From Opitutaceae bacterium (GTDB lineage: Bacteria; Verrucomicrobiota; Verrucomicrobiia; Opitutales; Opitutaceae), in assembly GCA_005792355.1 (NCBI GenBank), contig SXSC01000334.1, forward strand, positions 1 through 44,453: DNA of 44,453 nt, in the 5' to 3' direction. The notes beneath the pieces are model-generated. The model had not been told where the DNA came from. It worked only from the letters and a program-made list of their open reading frames with translations, and ran no database searches. Shown here piece after piece: positions 26,005-34,036 of this stretch. The position numbers and the translations under genes are program-made. Position 1 is the stretch's first letter; the number at the start of each line of letters is the position of its first letter.

Positions 26005-26469
26005 ATGATTTTATCCTTCCTTCACTCCCAGCCCCAGATGTCCGTACCTGCGGGTCAAATCGTGATTGCGGAGGGCCAGGCGCTGGCGGGGATCTATTTT
26101 CTCGAACACGGCGAAGTCGAGGTGCTGAGAAAGGGGGTCCTGATCGCCGAGGTCTTTGATTCCGGGTCGGTCCTCGGCGAAATGTCGTGGCTGCTTGGCA
26201 CCACGCCGACGGCCACAGTGAAGACAATCACGCCGTGCACGTTCCGGCATGTCGCGAATCCCGCCACGTTTGTCCGGGATCATCCGGAGGTGGCGCTGCA
26301 CATCGCCGTGACCCTCGCGCGCCGGCTCGATTCGCTCGGCCACTATCTGGTCGAGATCAAGAACCAGTTCCACGATCGGGCGGACCACCTGGGCATCATC
26401 GATGAAGTGCTGGATTCGCTGATGCACAAGCAACCGCGCACGATCCCCCGGCGGTCGACGGGAGATTAG
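26005..26469 (+). CDS. Cyclic nucleotide-binding-fold protein without a DNA-binding domain
   Basis: A 154-residue protein made of one CRP-type cNMP-binding domain (beta-roll AGQIVIAEGQALAGIYFLEHGEVEVL) and a C-terminal helical stretch. It lacks the helix-turn-helix of CRP/FNR regulators. In the phosphate-binding cassette GSVLGEMSWLLGTTPTATV the glutamate is present but the position normally held by the phosphate-contacting arginine (P-R-x-A) is threonine, so cyclic nucleotide binding is doubtful. I took the ATG at 26005; a TTG at 25984 is also in frame. Its stop overlaps that of the convergent metallophosphoesterase gene by 4 bases. Confidence 0.82.
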   Translation: MILSFLHSQPQMSVPAGQIVIAEGQALAGIYFLEHGEVEVLRKGVLIAEVFDSGSVLGEMSWLLGTTPTATVKTITPCTFRHVANPATFVRDHPEVALHIAVTLARRLDSLGHYLVEIKNQFHDRADHLGIIDEVLDSLMHKQPRTIPRRSTGD

Positions 26470-27191
26470 CCGGCATTGAGCGAAATCTCCTCGACCCCGG
26501 CCTGGGAGACCCAGCGGGCGGAGCGGGCCGCGAGATCGAGTTCGATGTAGGCGGGTGGGGCTCCGAGTTGCCGGCCGGCGTTGAACACCCAGGTCTTTCC
26601 AATCTGGTTGGCCCAGGCGCCCCCCGCCCGAAAGGGCGAATTGTGGATGTGCCCCGAGAACACATAGTCGGGTTGGAGTTCGTTGATGAGCGTGACCAGG
26701 GCCGCATCGCCGGCGTGCTCCTTGCCGGTCCAACTTACACCGAACCCATTCGGCGGCGCATGATGAACCCAAAGCCACGTCTGGGGCGCCTGGGCTCCCT
26801 CTCGACGCAGGAACTGTTGCAGGGCCTCGAGGGAGGCCGGACCGTCCCACCAGGGACAGACGGATGCCGTCAGCCCCCCGACCACCGACGTAGCGCCGTC
26901 CACCACCAGGCCCTCGGCGCGCACCCGTTGCAGCCAGCGCGCGATGTACTCCTGTTGTTCGTTCCTTTCGTCGCCGTCGTGGTTGCCGGAGCAGACCATC
27001 AGGCGGGTTTTGGCGCTGATGGTCCGGAGGTATTTTGCGACGACGATGATTTGCGAATCGAGGTCGAGGTGACCTGCGATATCGAGCAGATCGCCGGCGA
27101 TGATGACCAAGGGGTAGTTCGCGGCCTGCTGGCTGAGCCAGTCGAACTGGCCCAGATTGAAATGCAGGTCGGAAACGGCGAGGATCTTCAT
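26466..27191 (-). CDS. Metallophosphoesterase
   Basis: A 241-residue calcineurin-like phosphoesterase. All metal-binding blocks are present in order: D-L-H in AVSDLHFN (residues about 7-11), GDLLD, GNHDGDE, the HH in WVHHAPP, and GHIH in FSGHIHNSP. Such proteins cleave phosphomono- or diesters with a two-metal centre; short stand-alone members act on nucleotides, cyclic nucleotides or nucleic acids, and the substrate cannot be told here. Convergent overlap with the cNMP-fold gene leaves no shared promoter, but a functional link (cyclic nucleotide phosphodiesterase next to a cNMP-fold protein) is possible. Confidence 0.9.
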   Translation of the reverse strand: MKILAVSDLHFNLGQFDWLSQQAANYPLVIIAGDLLDIAGHLDLDSQIIVVAKYLRTISAKTRLMVCSGNHDGDERNEQQEYIARWLQRVRAEGLVVDGATSVVGGLTASVCPWWDGPASLEALQQFLRREGAQAPQTWLWVHHAPPNGFGVSWTGKEHAGDAALVTLINELQPDYVFSGHIHNSPFRAGGAWANQIGKTWVFNAGRQLGAPPAYIELDLAARSARWVSQAGVEEISLNAG

Positions 27192-27691
27192 GGGACGGGT
27201 GGGTCCGCCTCAGCCGCTCTCGTGCCAGCGTGCCGCCGGATTCGAACGAACCGGCAGTATAAGGGACAGGCTGTTGATCGATTCCGGCACCCGACGTGCG
27301 TGCAGGGCGTCCTGCCCGTGCCGCGCAAGAAGGGATCGGCGACCGAGAGGCGGTAGGCTTGGCCAACTATTCAATGAAGGGTGGAACCCGAAGGCCCCCA
27401 TCGGGCTGATTTGAGACCGAACGGTCAAAAACCCGATGAGGACATCGGGTTCCACCTCTCAGTGGATTCGTTTTCAGAGGTAAAACGCACCTCGGCTAAG
27501 GGGACACGCCTCGGCCTTGACCGCGGGCGGCCGGAGATCCGTCTCTTCGCAGCGTGCCTGCCACGACTGACCGCCGAATATCCGCCGGCGCGGCTCCGGG
27601 ATCGGACGCAACTGGAGTGTATCTCCGCTATTTCGCGCGAACCCCTTTCGCCGCCTTGCCTCCGGTCGGCTTCCCGGCGGATGGTGGGGCC
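27192..27691. other. Divergent gap with an inverted-repeat element
   Basis: About 500 bases between the metallophosphoesterase start and the chosen start of the YkgJ-like gene. It holds the inverted repeat at 27380-27456 and, at 27490-27525, two imperfect copies of an ACCTCGGC/GCCTCGGC motif. Promoters for both genes must lie here but none is clear. If the GTG at 27554 is used instead, the YkgJ-like gene would begin 138 bases earlier. Confidence 0.45.
27380..27456. repeat. 77-bp inverted repeat with a hairpin in each half
   Basis: Outer arms GGTGGAACCCGA (27380-27391) and its complement (27445-27456) are perfect; a second matching block CATCGGG/CCCGATG follows (27399-27405 and 27432-27438). 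Each half can also fold alone: CCCGA/TCGGG on the left, ACCCGAT/ATCGGGT around GAGGAC on the right. The centre is GACCGAACGGTC, itself palindromic. Confidence 0.7.
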
Positions 27692-28279
27692 GTGAAATCA
27701 GGCGAACAACTCTGCCGCGCTTGCGGACTTTGCTGCGACGGTACGCTCTTCGATCTAGTTAAACTCGAGCGGGGCGATGATGCCGGAAAATTGAAAGCGC
27801 TCGGGCTGCCGGTTTCCATTTCACGTGGCAAGACGCCCGTCGCTCGCTTTCCCCAGCCCTGTTCGGCCTTGTGCGCGGATCGTACCTGCCAGGTGTACCC
27901 GGAGCGACCGTGGCAATGCCGCACTTTCGAGTGCCAGTTGTTCAAAGACGCGACGGCCGGCCGAATCACGTTCGTCGCCGCCCTGCGGCTGGTCAAACAA
28001 ACCAGGCGACGGGCGGACAAGGTTCGCCGGCTGCTGCGCGAGTTGGGCGACACGGACGAACACCGCGCCTTGGGCGAGCGCTTCCATCGCACCTCCGAGC
28101 GCATGGAATCCGGCAAGGCGGCCGAACCGGCTAAGATCAAGTTCGCCGATTTGAGCCTGGCGGTGCACCGTCTCAAATTATTTTTGCATGATAAATTCTA
28201 TACCCAGAACGAGGCTCGGTCCGGCGGAAAATCTCCCTCGCCTGAGGCGGCAGAAAACCATTTCAAAATGACATTTTAG
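27692..28279 (+). CDS. YkgJ-type cysteine cluster protein
   Basis: A 195-residue protein with the YkgJ/CxxCxxCC pattern that binds a zinc or iron-sulfur centre. With the GTG at 27692 as start, cysteines fall at 8, 11, 14 and 15 (CRACGLCC), followed by CSALC, C in DRTC and CRTFEC around YPERPWQCR, the usual family order. The remaining 90 residues are helical and basic. I prefer this GTG, which has a GGTGGGG stretch 5 bases ahead, because the 46 upstream codons in frame (from a GTG at 27554) lack any conserved character. The family's role is poorly known; some members are annotated as Fe-S oxidoreductases. Confidence 0.75.
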   Translation: MKSGEQLCRACGLCCDGTLFDLVKLERGDDAGKLKALGLPVSISRGKTPVARFPQPCSALCADRTCQVYPERPWQCRTFECQLFKDATAGRITFVAALRLVKQTRRRADKVRRLLRELGDTDEHRALGERFHRTSERMESGKAAEPAKIKFADLSLAVHRLKLFLHDKFYTQNEARSGGKSPSPEAAENHFKMTF

Positions 28280-28388
28280 CCCGCATTAGCCCCAGACCTC
28301 CAACCTCTCGCCGCCCAAAAGTCGTCAGGCGCCGGGAGCATTTCTCGGAAAGTGTGAAAAATGAGGGCTGGGGATCGACGTCCGGGCG

Positions 28389-28802
28389 TTACTGGTCCGC
28401 CCAGTGCAGGGTCAGCGGCCTGTCGATATCGGGATGGAGACTGTGATGTACCGGGCAGTTCCGCGCCGCCCCCTCGAGCGCCGCGGCGGCGGGATGCTGG
28501 GCGGAAATCGGCAGCCAGATCTGCGTCGTAATCCGCGCGATGCGGCGCGGAGTGTCGGAAGACATCTCTTTCGACACTTCAAAGCGTAACCCGCGCAGTT
28601 CCACGGCGTGTTTGCGTGCGGCGATGGCCATGGTTGTCGCGATGCAGGTACCCAGCGCAGTCGCCACCAAATCGGTGGGCGAAAACGCCTCGCCCCGCCC
28701 CTGGTTGTCCTTGGGTGCGTCCGTCGAAAGCACGCTGCCCGAGGGACCGTGTCGCGCGGAACAATGCAAGTCACCCTGATACCTGCCGTTGATTTCAACC
28801 AT
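28389..28802 (-). CDS. OsmC-family peroxiredoxin-like protein
   Basis: A 137-residue OsmC/Ohr-family protein. Such proteins reduce organic hydroperoxides with two cysteines; here they are C53 in LGTCIATTM and C116 in RNCPVHHSL. The loop STDAPKDNQGRGEAFSPTDLVA is typical of the OsmC (not Ohr) branch. I use the ATG at 28802 because it starts on the first conserved beta strand (MVEINGRYQGDL); the frame continues 127 codons upstream without recognisable homology. Its upstream region of 638 bases is otherwise almost empty. Confidence 0.9.
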   Translation of the reverse strand: MVEINGRYQGDLHCSARHGPSGSVLSTDAPKDNQGRGEAFSPTDLVATALGTCIATTMAIAARKHAVELRGLRFEVSKEMSSDTPRRIARITTQIWLPISAQHPAAAALEGAARNCPVHHSLHPDIDRPLTLHWADQ

Positions 28803-29440
28803 GCCGAAAGTCTCAGCGCCGTTGCTCACTTCGCAATCCCAAGTTTCCTGCCAGATAGCTGCGAACCTCGGTCCACACTTCGACATCCGCACCCGGCGCA
28901 TGCCAGGCTGCGGGTGGTCGGTGGAATCTTCTAGAAGACGACCGAAGCCTGGGGCCGCCAAGAGAAATGGTGGCAGATGGAACCGCGACGGAGTCAGCGA
29001 GTAACTTGATTCGGCAGCCGTCAGAGACCTTCCGCCGCCACCCCCTGCGCCTGAGCGTGGAGCGGCACCGGAGATAAATCCCGGCTGCTGCTGCCGGTCC
29101 CGAGGACGCGCCTTGTGCGGCAGGTAGGTGGGGCATGCCACCTCCGAACCCAGCCGCAAGACGCAATCGGTGCATGAACTCACAAACCGGTAGGATTAGG
29201 AACGCGCCGTGGTGGTGCTGGCGAGGAGCAGGCCGCAGAGGATGATCAAAATTTTCATGGGTCGGCTTTCGGAAACACTGGACGTCCGGGGAGGCGGGGC
29301 GGGGGGACTGTTTCCGCGACGCTGAGCTGCATCGTGCCTTCGTCAATCCGTCGATTCTTCTACCGCAACATTCTTGTCCAATCTGCCCTGCTTCGCAACA
29401 TTACCTCCGCCCTGCCCGAAAGCCCGCCTCCACCTACTCC
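28803..29440. other. Long intergenic region upstream of OsmC-family and sulfatase genes
   Basis: 638 bases between divergent genes. Apart from a 20-codon frame at 29196-29258 I see no gene, no repeat of the kinds found elsewhere in the window, and no clear promoter. The extended OsmC frame across it is rich in Arg, Gly, Ser and Pro and looks non-coding. Confidence 0.4.
29196..29258 (-). CDS. Possible 20-residue hydrophobic mini-protein
   Basis: A tiny frame, MKILIILCGLLLASTTTARS then TAA. It has the charge and hydrophobic core of a signal peptide or a membrane micro-protein, with a cysteine at position 8. GC at third positions is high. It may be a real small envelope peptide, the leftover start of a truncated secreted protein, or chance. 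No Shine-Dalgarno is visible. Confidence 0.3.
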   Translation of the reverse strand: MKILIILCGLLLASTTTARS

Positions 29441-30850
29441 ATGACTCCGTTTTTCCGTCGCCCGCGCCTCACCCTCGCCCTCGTGATTGCCCTCCTCGTC
29501 GGCGCATCTCCCGTCGTTGCGACACCGGCCGCGACCTCGCCGCGCCCACCCAATATCGTCGTTATCCTCACCGACGATCAGGGCTACGCCGACATCAGCT
29601 TCAACCCGCACCACCCGAAGGAAGTCTCCACGCCGCATCTCGACGCCCTGGCGCGCGAGGGCGTGTGGTTTTCCCAGGGCTACATCACGGGCAACGTGTG
29701 CTCGCCCACGCGCGCCGGCCTGCTCACCGGCCGTTACCAGCAGCGCGCGGGCGTCTACACGGCCGGCGAAGGCGGGCGCGGCATCGCGCAGACGGAAACC
29801 ATCTTCCCGAAATTCCTGAAACCCGCCGGCTACGTCAGCGGCGCGTTCGGCAAGTGGCATCTCGGCCTCACCGTCGAGCAGAGTCCCGTCGGCCGCGGCT
29901 TCGACGAGTGGTATGGTTTCCTCGGCCGCGGCGGGCACGACTACCTCAAGCTCGACGACCTCGAGGGCTCGCCAATCTATCGGAACGGCAAACCCATCAA
30001 GGACGAGGGCTACCTCACCACGCGGCTCACCGAGGAGACGGTCGCCTTCATCCAAAAGCACAAGGCGCGGCCCTTCTACGTTCATCTCGCCTACAATGCC
30101 GTCCACGCCCCCGCGCAGGCTCCCGCCGCTGACATCGCCCGCTTCAAGCAGCAGTTCCCGGAAATCACCGAGGCCCGCGCCATCTTGATGGCGATGCTGC
30201 ATCATCTCGACCTCGGCGTGGGGCGCGTCGTGGACACACTCAAGAAAGAAGGACTTTGGGAAAACACCCTGCTCGTCTTCCTCACCGACAACGGCGGCTC
30301 CAAGGCGATGAGCGCGGTCAACACCCCGCTGCGCGGCGCCAAGCAGCAAAACTACGAGGGCGGCATCCGCACGCCGTTCATCGTGTCGTGGCCGGCGGCC
30401 TTCAAGGGCGGTCGCACCCTCGACACGCCGATCAGTTCGCTCGACATTCTGCCCACCGCGCTGGAGGCCGCCGGCGCCACGTTGCCGGCCGCCAAACCGC
30501 TCGACGGGAAAAGCCTGCTGCCGCTCCTCACGGGAAAAACGTCGCGGCACCTCGAGACGTTTTATTGGAGCGAAGGCGGCGCCGCCGGCGGTTTCGCGGT
30601 CCGCTCCGGCGACTGGAAACTCGTCCAGCAGCGCAGCCAACCCAAAATCGAACTCTTCAACCTCGCCAACGATCCCGCCGAGGCCACCGACCTCGCGCCG
30701 CAGAACGCAGCCAAGGTCGCCGAGCTCTCGAAGCTTTACGACACCTGGCTCGATCAAATGGCGGAGCCGATGGACGGCGTCGGCAAGCGACCCAAAAAAT
30801 CCTCCGACTCGCCCACGAAGGAGCGGAAGAAAAAGAAGGCTGGAAAATAG
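29441..30850 (+). CDS. Secreted arylsulfatase (S1 family)
   Basis: A 469-residue sulfatase with a signal peptide (about residues 1-28). Metal-binding D45-D46 are in VILTDDQGYAD, and the formylglycine signature is C87-S-P-T-R91 in CSPTRAGLLTGR, so a sulfatase-modifying enzyme elsewhere in the genome must oxidise C87. FGKWHLG follows, and FLTDNGGSK provides the late Asp-Asn metal ligands. The C-terminus ends in a Lys-rich tail (KERKKKKAGK). It would remove sulfate esters from a carbohydrate in the periplasm. It lies at the left end of the presumed sulfated-glycan locus, about 3.2 kb before the TonB-dependent receptor. Confidence 0.93.
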   Translation: MTPFFRRPRLTLALVIALLVGASPVVATPAATSPRPPNIVVILTDDQGYADISFNPHHPKEVSTPHLDALAREGVWFSQGYITGNVCSPTRAGLLTGRYQQRAGVYTAGEGGRGIAQTETIFPKFLKPAGYVSGAFGKWHLGLTVEQSPVGRGFDEWYGFLGRGGHDYLKLDDLEGSPIYRNGKPIKDEGYLTTRLTEETVAFIQKHKARPFYVHLAYNAVHAPAQAPAADIARFKQQFPEITEARAILMAMLHHLDLGVGRVVDTLKKEGLWENTLLVFLTDNGGSKAMSAVNTPLRGAKQQNYEGGIRTPFIVSWPAAFKGGRTLDTPISSLDILPTALEAAGATLPAAKPLDGKSLLPLLTGKTSRHLETFYWSEGGAAGGFAVRSGDWKLVQQRSQPKIELFNLANDPAEATDLAPQNAAKVAELSKLYDTWLDQMAEPMDGVGKRPKKSSDSPTKERKKKKAGK

Positions 30851-30960
30851 CAGCCGTGCGAAATTTCGCGCGCGGCTCCGGGAACGGGCGAACGATTTCC
30901 CGGCCGGTGGAAAGTCCGCGGAATCCTTCGCGCACGGCCTTGCTGATACCCGAATGGCGC

Positions 30961-31200
30961 TTAAGTGATCCCGAGGACTTTCTTCCGCAGGCGCTTGCGG
31001 CGTTGTGTGTCTGCCAGAGTCGTGAAGAGCATGCCGCGGCTTACCTGCTGCTTCGCTCTGAGCAAGGTCTGCACCGTGAGCGAGTTGGCGATGGCTGCGG
31101 CGAGCGACACGGATTGCGCCCGGGAGACGCCGAGGCTCACGGTCTTTCCCTGGAGGTTGCGGGTCCGCTTTCGGCGGTGGGCGCTGGGGCGGGATGGCAA
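30961..31200 (-). CDS. Possible small basic protein, unknown function
   Basis: A 79-residue frame with very high GC at third codon positions, like real genes around it. The protein is basic and likely helical (SLAAAIANSLTVQTLLRAKQ, ending in RRKRLRKKVLGIT). The only in-frame start this far upstream is a TTG at 31200, inside the left arm of the inverted repeat; a GTG at residue 21 is an alternative. I recognise no family. It could be a real small gene whose 5' end was altered by the repeat, or a remnant. Confidence 0.4.
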   Translation of the reverse strand: MPSRPSAHRRKRTRNLQGKTVSLGVSRAQSVSLAAAIANSLTVQTLLRAKQQVSRGMLFTTLADTQRRKRLRKKVLGIT

Positions 31201-31264
31201 AGGAATCGGTGGCAGAGGAATAAATCCGCCGACCTTTCATTCCCCTGCCACTCATTCCTTTGCC
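31196..31264. repeat. 26-bp inverted repeat built from tandem units
   Basis: Arms at 31196-31221 and 31239-31264 match at 23 of 26, spacer 17. Each arm holds two direct copies, 15 bases apart, of an 11-mer GGCARAGGAAT or near variant, so the element is an inverted pair of tandem pairs. Confidence 0.75.
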
Positions 31265-31434
31265 AAAAGTCCCTGTCGACCGCGAGAATTGCCATCGTAA
31301 CAGCTATCGTCGCCCGGAAAAAACTTAAGCGCCATTCGGGTCAGGCCTGAAAACGTTAAAAGTTTTTTCCGCGAGCGTATCCGGCAGCGCGTGCCAGTTG
31401 CCATCTTCTGGCTGAGCCCGTGCGGGGCGCCGGG

Positions 31435-32067
31435 TTACTGGCCCTGGCGCAGGTACTTTACGACCGCCTCGGTGCGACTGCGCACATGCAGCTTCTGGTA
31501 AATGTGGTTCACGTGCGTGCGCACGGTTTCGAGGCCAATGCCGAGCTGATCCGCCACTTCCTTCAGAACCAGGCCCTGCACGAGCAGGTCGAGTATTTCG
31601 CGTTCGCGGGGAGACGGCCGCTCGGCCTCGGTGGCCGGCGCCTCGCTCCGGTGGAAGAATTGCACGACTTGCCGGGCGATGTGGGCCGACATGGGGGCGC
31701 CACCGTGCTGCACCTCCTGCAGGGCCTCCAGGAGTTTTTCCGCGGCATCGCGTTTTACCAGGTAGCCGTTGGCCCCGGCCTTGAGCGCGCGAAAGATGCT
31801 GTCGTCGTCCTCATAGACCGTGAGCATGAGCACGAGCAGTCGCGGCAACTGCAGCTTGAGCCGGGCGACACATTCAATGCCGTTCATGCGCGGCAGATTG
31901 ATGTCCATCACCACGAGGTCCGGGGCGAGCCCGGGGATCTCGCGGAGCGCCTCCTCCGCCGAGGCGAAGGCACCGAGCAGGCGCAAGCGCTCATCGGTCC
32001 GGATCAGCGTCGCGAGATTTTCCCGCACCGCCCGGTCATCTTCCACAATCGCCACCCCTGCTCTCAT
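31435..32067 (-). CDS. NarL/FixJ-type response regulator
   Basis: A 210-residue two-component regulator. The receiver has the acidic pair in VEDDRAV, phosphoacceptor D55 in VVMDINLPRMNG, the conserved Thr in MLTVYED and Lys in LVKRDAAE. The C-terminal LuxR-type helix-turn-helix runs SPREREILDLLVQG to VRTHVNHIYQKL (about 150-200). The ATG at 32067 overlaps the kinase stop by 4 bases (ATGA), so the pair is coupled. Targets probably include the divergent TonB-dependent receptor gene and the neighbouring glycan genes. Confidence 0.94.
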   Translation of the reverse strand: MRAGVAIVEDDRAVRENLATLIRTDERLRLLGAFASAEEALREIPGLAPDLVVMDINLPRMNGIECVARLKLQLPRLLVLMLTVYEDDDSIFRALKAGANGYLVKRDAAEKLLEALQEVQHGGAPMSAHIARQVVQFFHRSEAPATEAERPSPREREILDLLVQGLVLKEVADQLGIGLETVRTHVNHIYQKLHVRSRTEAVVKYLRQGQ

Positions 32068-33836
32068 GCGGGTCCCTCCCTCGCCGGCAGGGGCACGTCC
32101 AGGTGCACGCGCGTTCCGCCGCCCGCCGCGGCTTCCACGACGCAGGTGCCGCCGGCCTCTTCCATCCGGCGCGCCAGATGATCGAGGCCGTTGCCGTGTT
32201 TCACCGTCGCCGGATCAAAGCCACAGCCATTGTCGGTCACCGTCACGTGCAGGCGTGGGCCGGCGAGTTCAAGCTGCACCCGCACCTCAGTAGCGCGGGC
32301 GTGCTTCAGGGCGTTGTTCAGCGCCTCCTTGACCGCCATCATCAGACGGTGCCGGGTGCCGCTCGAGAGGCTGCGGACGGGCAGCAGCGCGGGAATGTCG
32401 AGCCGGCAACGCAGCCCGGCGTCGCGCAACACGGCGGCGACATACTGGCTGAGGTAATTACTGAAACCCTCCAGTGAATCGTGCGAGGGGTTGGCCGCCC
32501 ACACGATCTCCTCCAGCGCACTCGCGAGCTCTTTCACGGCCCCGTTGATGCTCCGGATCGGTTCGCGCACCGACTCGTCGGGCGGAGCCGACTTCAAGGC
32601 CCGGCCGGCGAGCAGCGAGATCTGGGTGAAACGCGAACCCATCTCGTCGTGGATGTCGCGCGCCATGCGGGTGCGTTCCTCTTCGACGGCGCGCCGTTGT
32701 TCCAGCCGCTGCAACTGCCGCTGCATCCTTCGCCAGGTGAAGTACCGTACCCCGCCGAGCATCCCTGCGGCGATCACGCCCACGCCCAGCAGCCGAAACC
32801 ACGTCGTCGAGTAGAATGCCGGCCGCACCTCCACCGGCAGCCGCAGCGAGGGACCGGTCGGACGCCCGAGTTCATCCGTCGCCCACGCCCGAAAAACAAA
32901 ACTTCCCACCGGCAGGGTGCTAAAGGCCGCCTCCGCGTCGCCCCCGCGCCCGATGCTGTGCATCTCCTCGCACTCCACCCGCAGCCTCTGCCCCGGCGCG
33001 ACTGGCAATGCCGTCCGCACCGACTGCAGCCAACCGCCCGTGTTGGTCGGATCGGCATCGACGAGCGCGAGCAGCGGCTCCACGCCGCCACTTTCCGTCG
33101 GGTGAGAAAACAGCCGCGGGGTGCTGAGGCCGGTGCCGTCGCGCAGCCAGCCGTCGGGCGTCCCCTGCGGCGACTCGAGGTTCGATCCGCGCAGGGGATC
33201 GAGAAGAAAAAGCGGCGGGGCGCTCGCCGCCTCGTTGCTCTCGACCAGGAGCGAGATGCCCAGCTTGCGCACCGCCCAGAACCCCGTCGTGCGCGGCGTG
33301 CCCCCGGACACCAGCAGGAGCTGGACCCGGCTGGAACGTTCGGGCACGACGGCTTCGTCGACCCTCCGATGCAACCGGGAATTTTGAGGCAGACCGCCCC
33401 AGCCCGGGCTCTCACCTTCGCGAATAAACGCGGCACTGCTGACGGCCTGGTTGTTGCCGTCGAGGAAACGCAGCACGAGCCACATCTGGCCCTCATGATC
33501 CTGCCATCCGTCCTGCCATCCTTCGAGACGGGAGCGCATTCTCACCACCGGTGGCTTGGCGGTTGGGGCGGAGCCGATCCTGATCGTCAGCGGAAATTCC
33601 CCCGACCGCAACGCGAGCCCCTGGTAAGAGGTTTCTCCACCGGCCTCGCCCCTCGGGTCCAGTGCCACCTCCACGGCTCGGCCGGCCAGCACGATCTCGG
33701 TCAGTGCCGGGCGAGCCGAATAACGCGCCATCTCCTCAGCTGCGCCCAGCGGCGTCTTCCCGCCGACGGAAAGGCCGATCGCCGCCAACCCAACACCAAA
33801 AGACAGAGTTTTGCGCACGGCTCCCATCGTCGTCAT
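32064..33836 (-). CDS. Membrane sensor histidine kinase (HisKA_3 type)
   Basis: A 590-residue kinase. A possible signal peptide or membrane segment lies near residues 10-30, then a large external domain (about 30-335) that ends with a beta-rich Y_Y_Y-like region (FVFRAWATDELGRPTGPSL). One membrane helix follows (about 340-362, LLGVGVIAAGMLGGVRYF), then the dimerisation helix with His396 in DIHDEMGSRFTQIS and an HATPase domain with NNALKHA, DNGCGFDP and GNGLDHLARRM. This is the NarX/DegS-like class that pairs with LuxR-type regulators. The external domain probably senses a sugar; the ligand is unknown. It is divergent from the TonB-dependent receptor gene, with a 200-base shared promoter region. 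Confidence 0.93.
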   Translation of the reverse strand: MTTMGAVRKTLSFGVGLAAIGLSVGGKTPLGAAEEMARYSARPALTEIVLAGRAVEVALDPRGEAGGETSYQGLALRSGEFPLTIRIGSAPTAKPPVVRMRSRLEGWQDGWQDHEGQMWLVLRFLDGNNQAVSSAAFIREGESPGWGGLPQNSRLHRRVDEAVVPERSSRVQLLLVSGGTPRTTGFWAVRKLGISLLVESNEAASAPPLFLLDPLRGSNLESPQGTPDGWLRDGTGLSTPRLFSHPTESGGVEPLLALVDADPTNTGGWLQSVRTALPVAPGQRLRVECEEMHSIGRGGDAEAAFSTLPVGSFVFRAWATDELGRPTGPSLRLPVEVRPAFYSTTWFRLLGVGVIAAGMLGGVRYFTWRRMQRQLQRLEQRRAVEEERTRMARDIHDEMGSRFTQISLLAGRALKSAPPDESVREPIRSINGAVKELASALEEIVWAANPSHDSLEGFSNYLSQYVAAVLRDAGLRCRLDIPALLPVRSLSSGTRHRLMMAVKEALNNALKHARATEVRVQLELAGPRLHVTVTDNGCGFDPATVKHGNGLDHLARRMEEAGGTCVVEAAAGGGTRVHLDVPLPAREGPA

Positions 33837-33920
33837 TCGCCCCCTATCATTCCGAGCTCATTCTTGCGCGAAGCACCGCATGGCATCGCCGGGAGCATAG
33901 TGACCCTTCGCACCCCTGCC

Positions 33921-33940
33921 CATCCCCCGAACGGGGGATG
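33921..33940. promoter_or_regulatory. Perfect palindrome in the kinase/receptor promoter region
   Basis: CATCCCCC-GAAC-GGGGGATG is a perfect 8-bp inverted repeat with a 4-base centre, midway between the divergent kinase (33836) and receptor (34037) starts. It could be an operator for a dimeric regulator or a hairpin in the receptor leader. Which protein binds it, if any, is inference. Confidence 0.4.
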
Positions 33941-34036
33941 TTCGCGGATTGGAAGATGCCTCATGATGCCGTCAACTTATCCGCGGCCACCCCGCGAACC
34001 CGCACTCTCCGACAAATCTACCGACCCACTCCAACC

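Larger units (their letters stand above)
30851..31434. other. Gap between sulfatase and response regulator
   Basis: 584 bases holding a possible 79-codon gene (30961-31200, minus strand) and the inverted repeat at 31196-31264. The last 170 bases before the response regulator stop are unremarkable. Confidence 0.4.

Noticed and set aside
27230..27262. A tRNA T-arm-like GTTCGAATCC stretch on the minus strand
   Set aside because: The loop between the matching CCGG arms is 11 bases, not 7, and no acceptor, D or anticodon stems can be paired around it.
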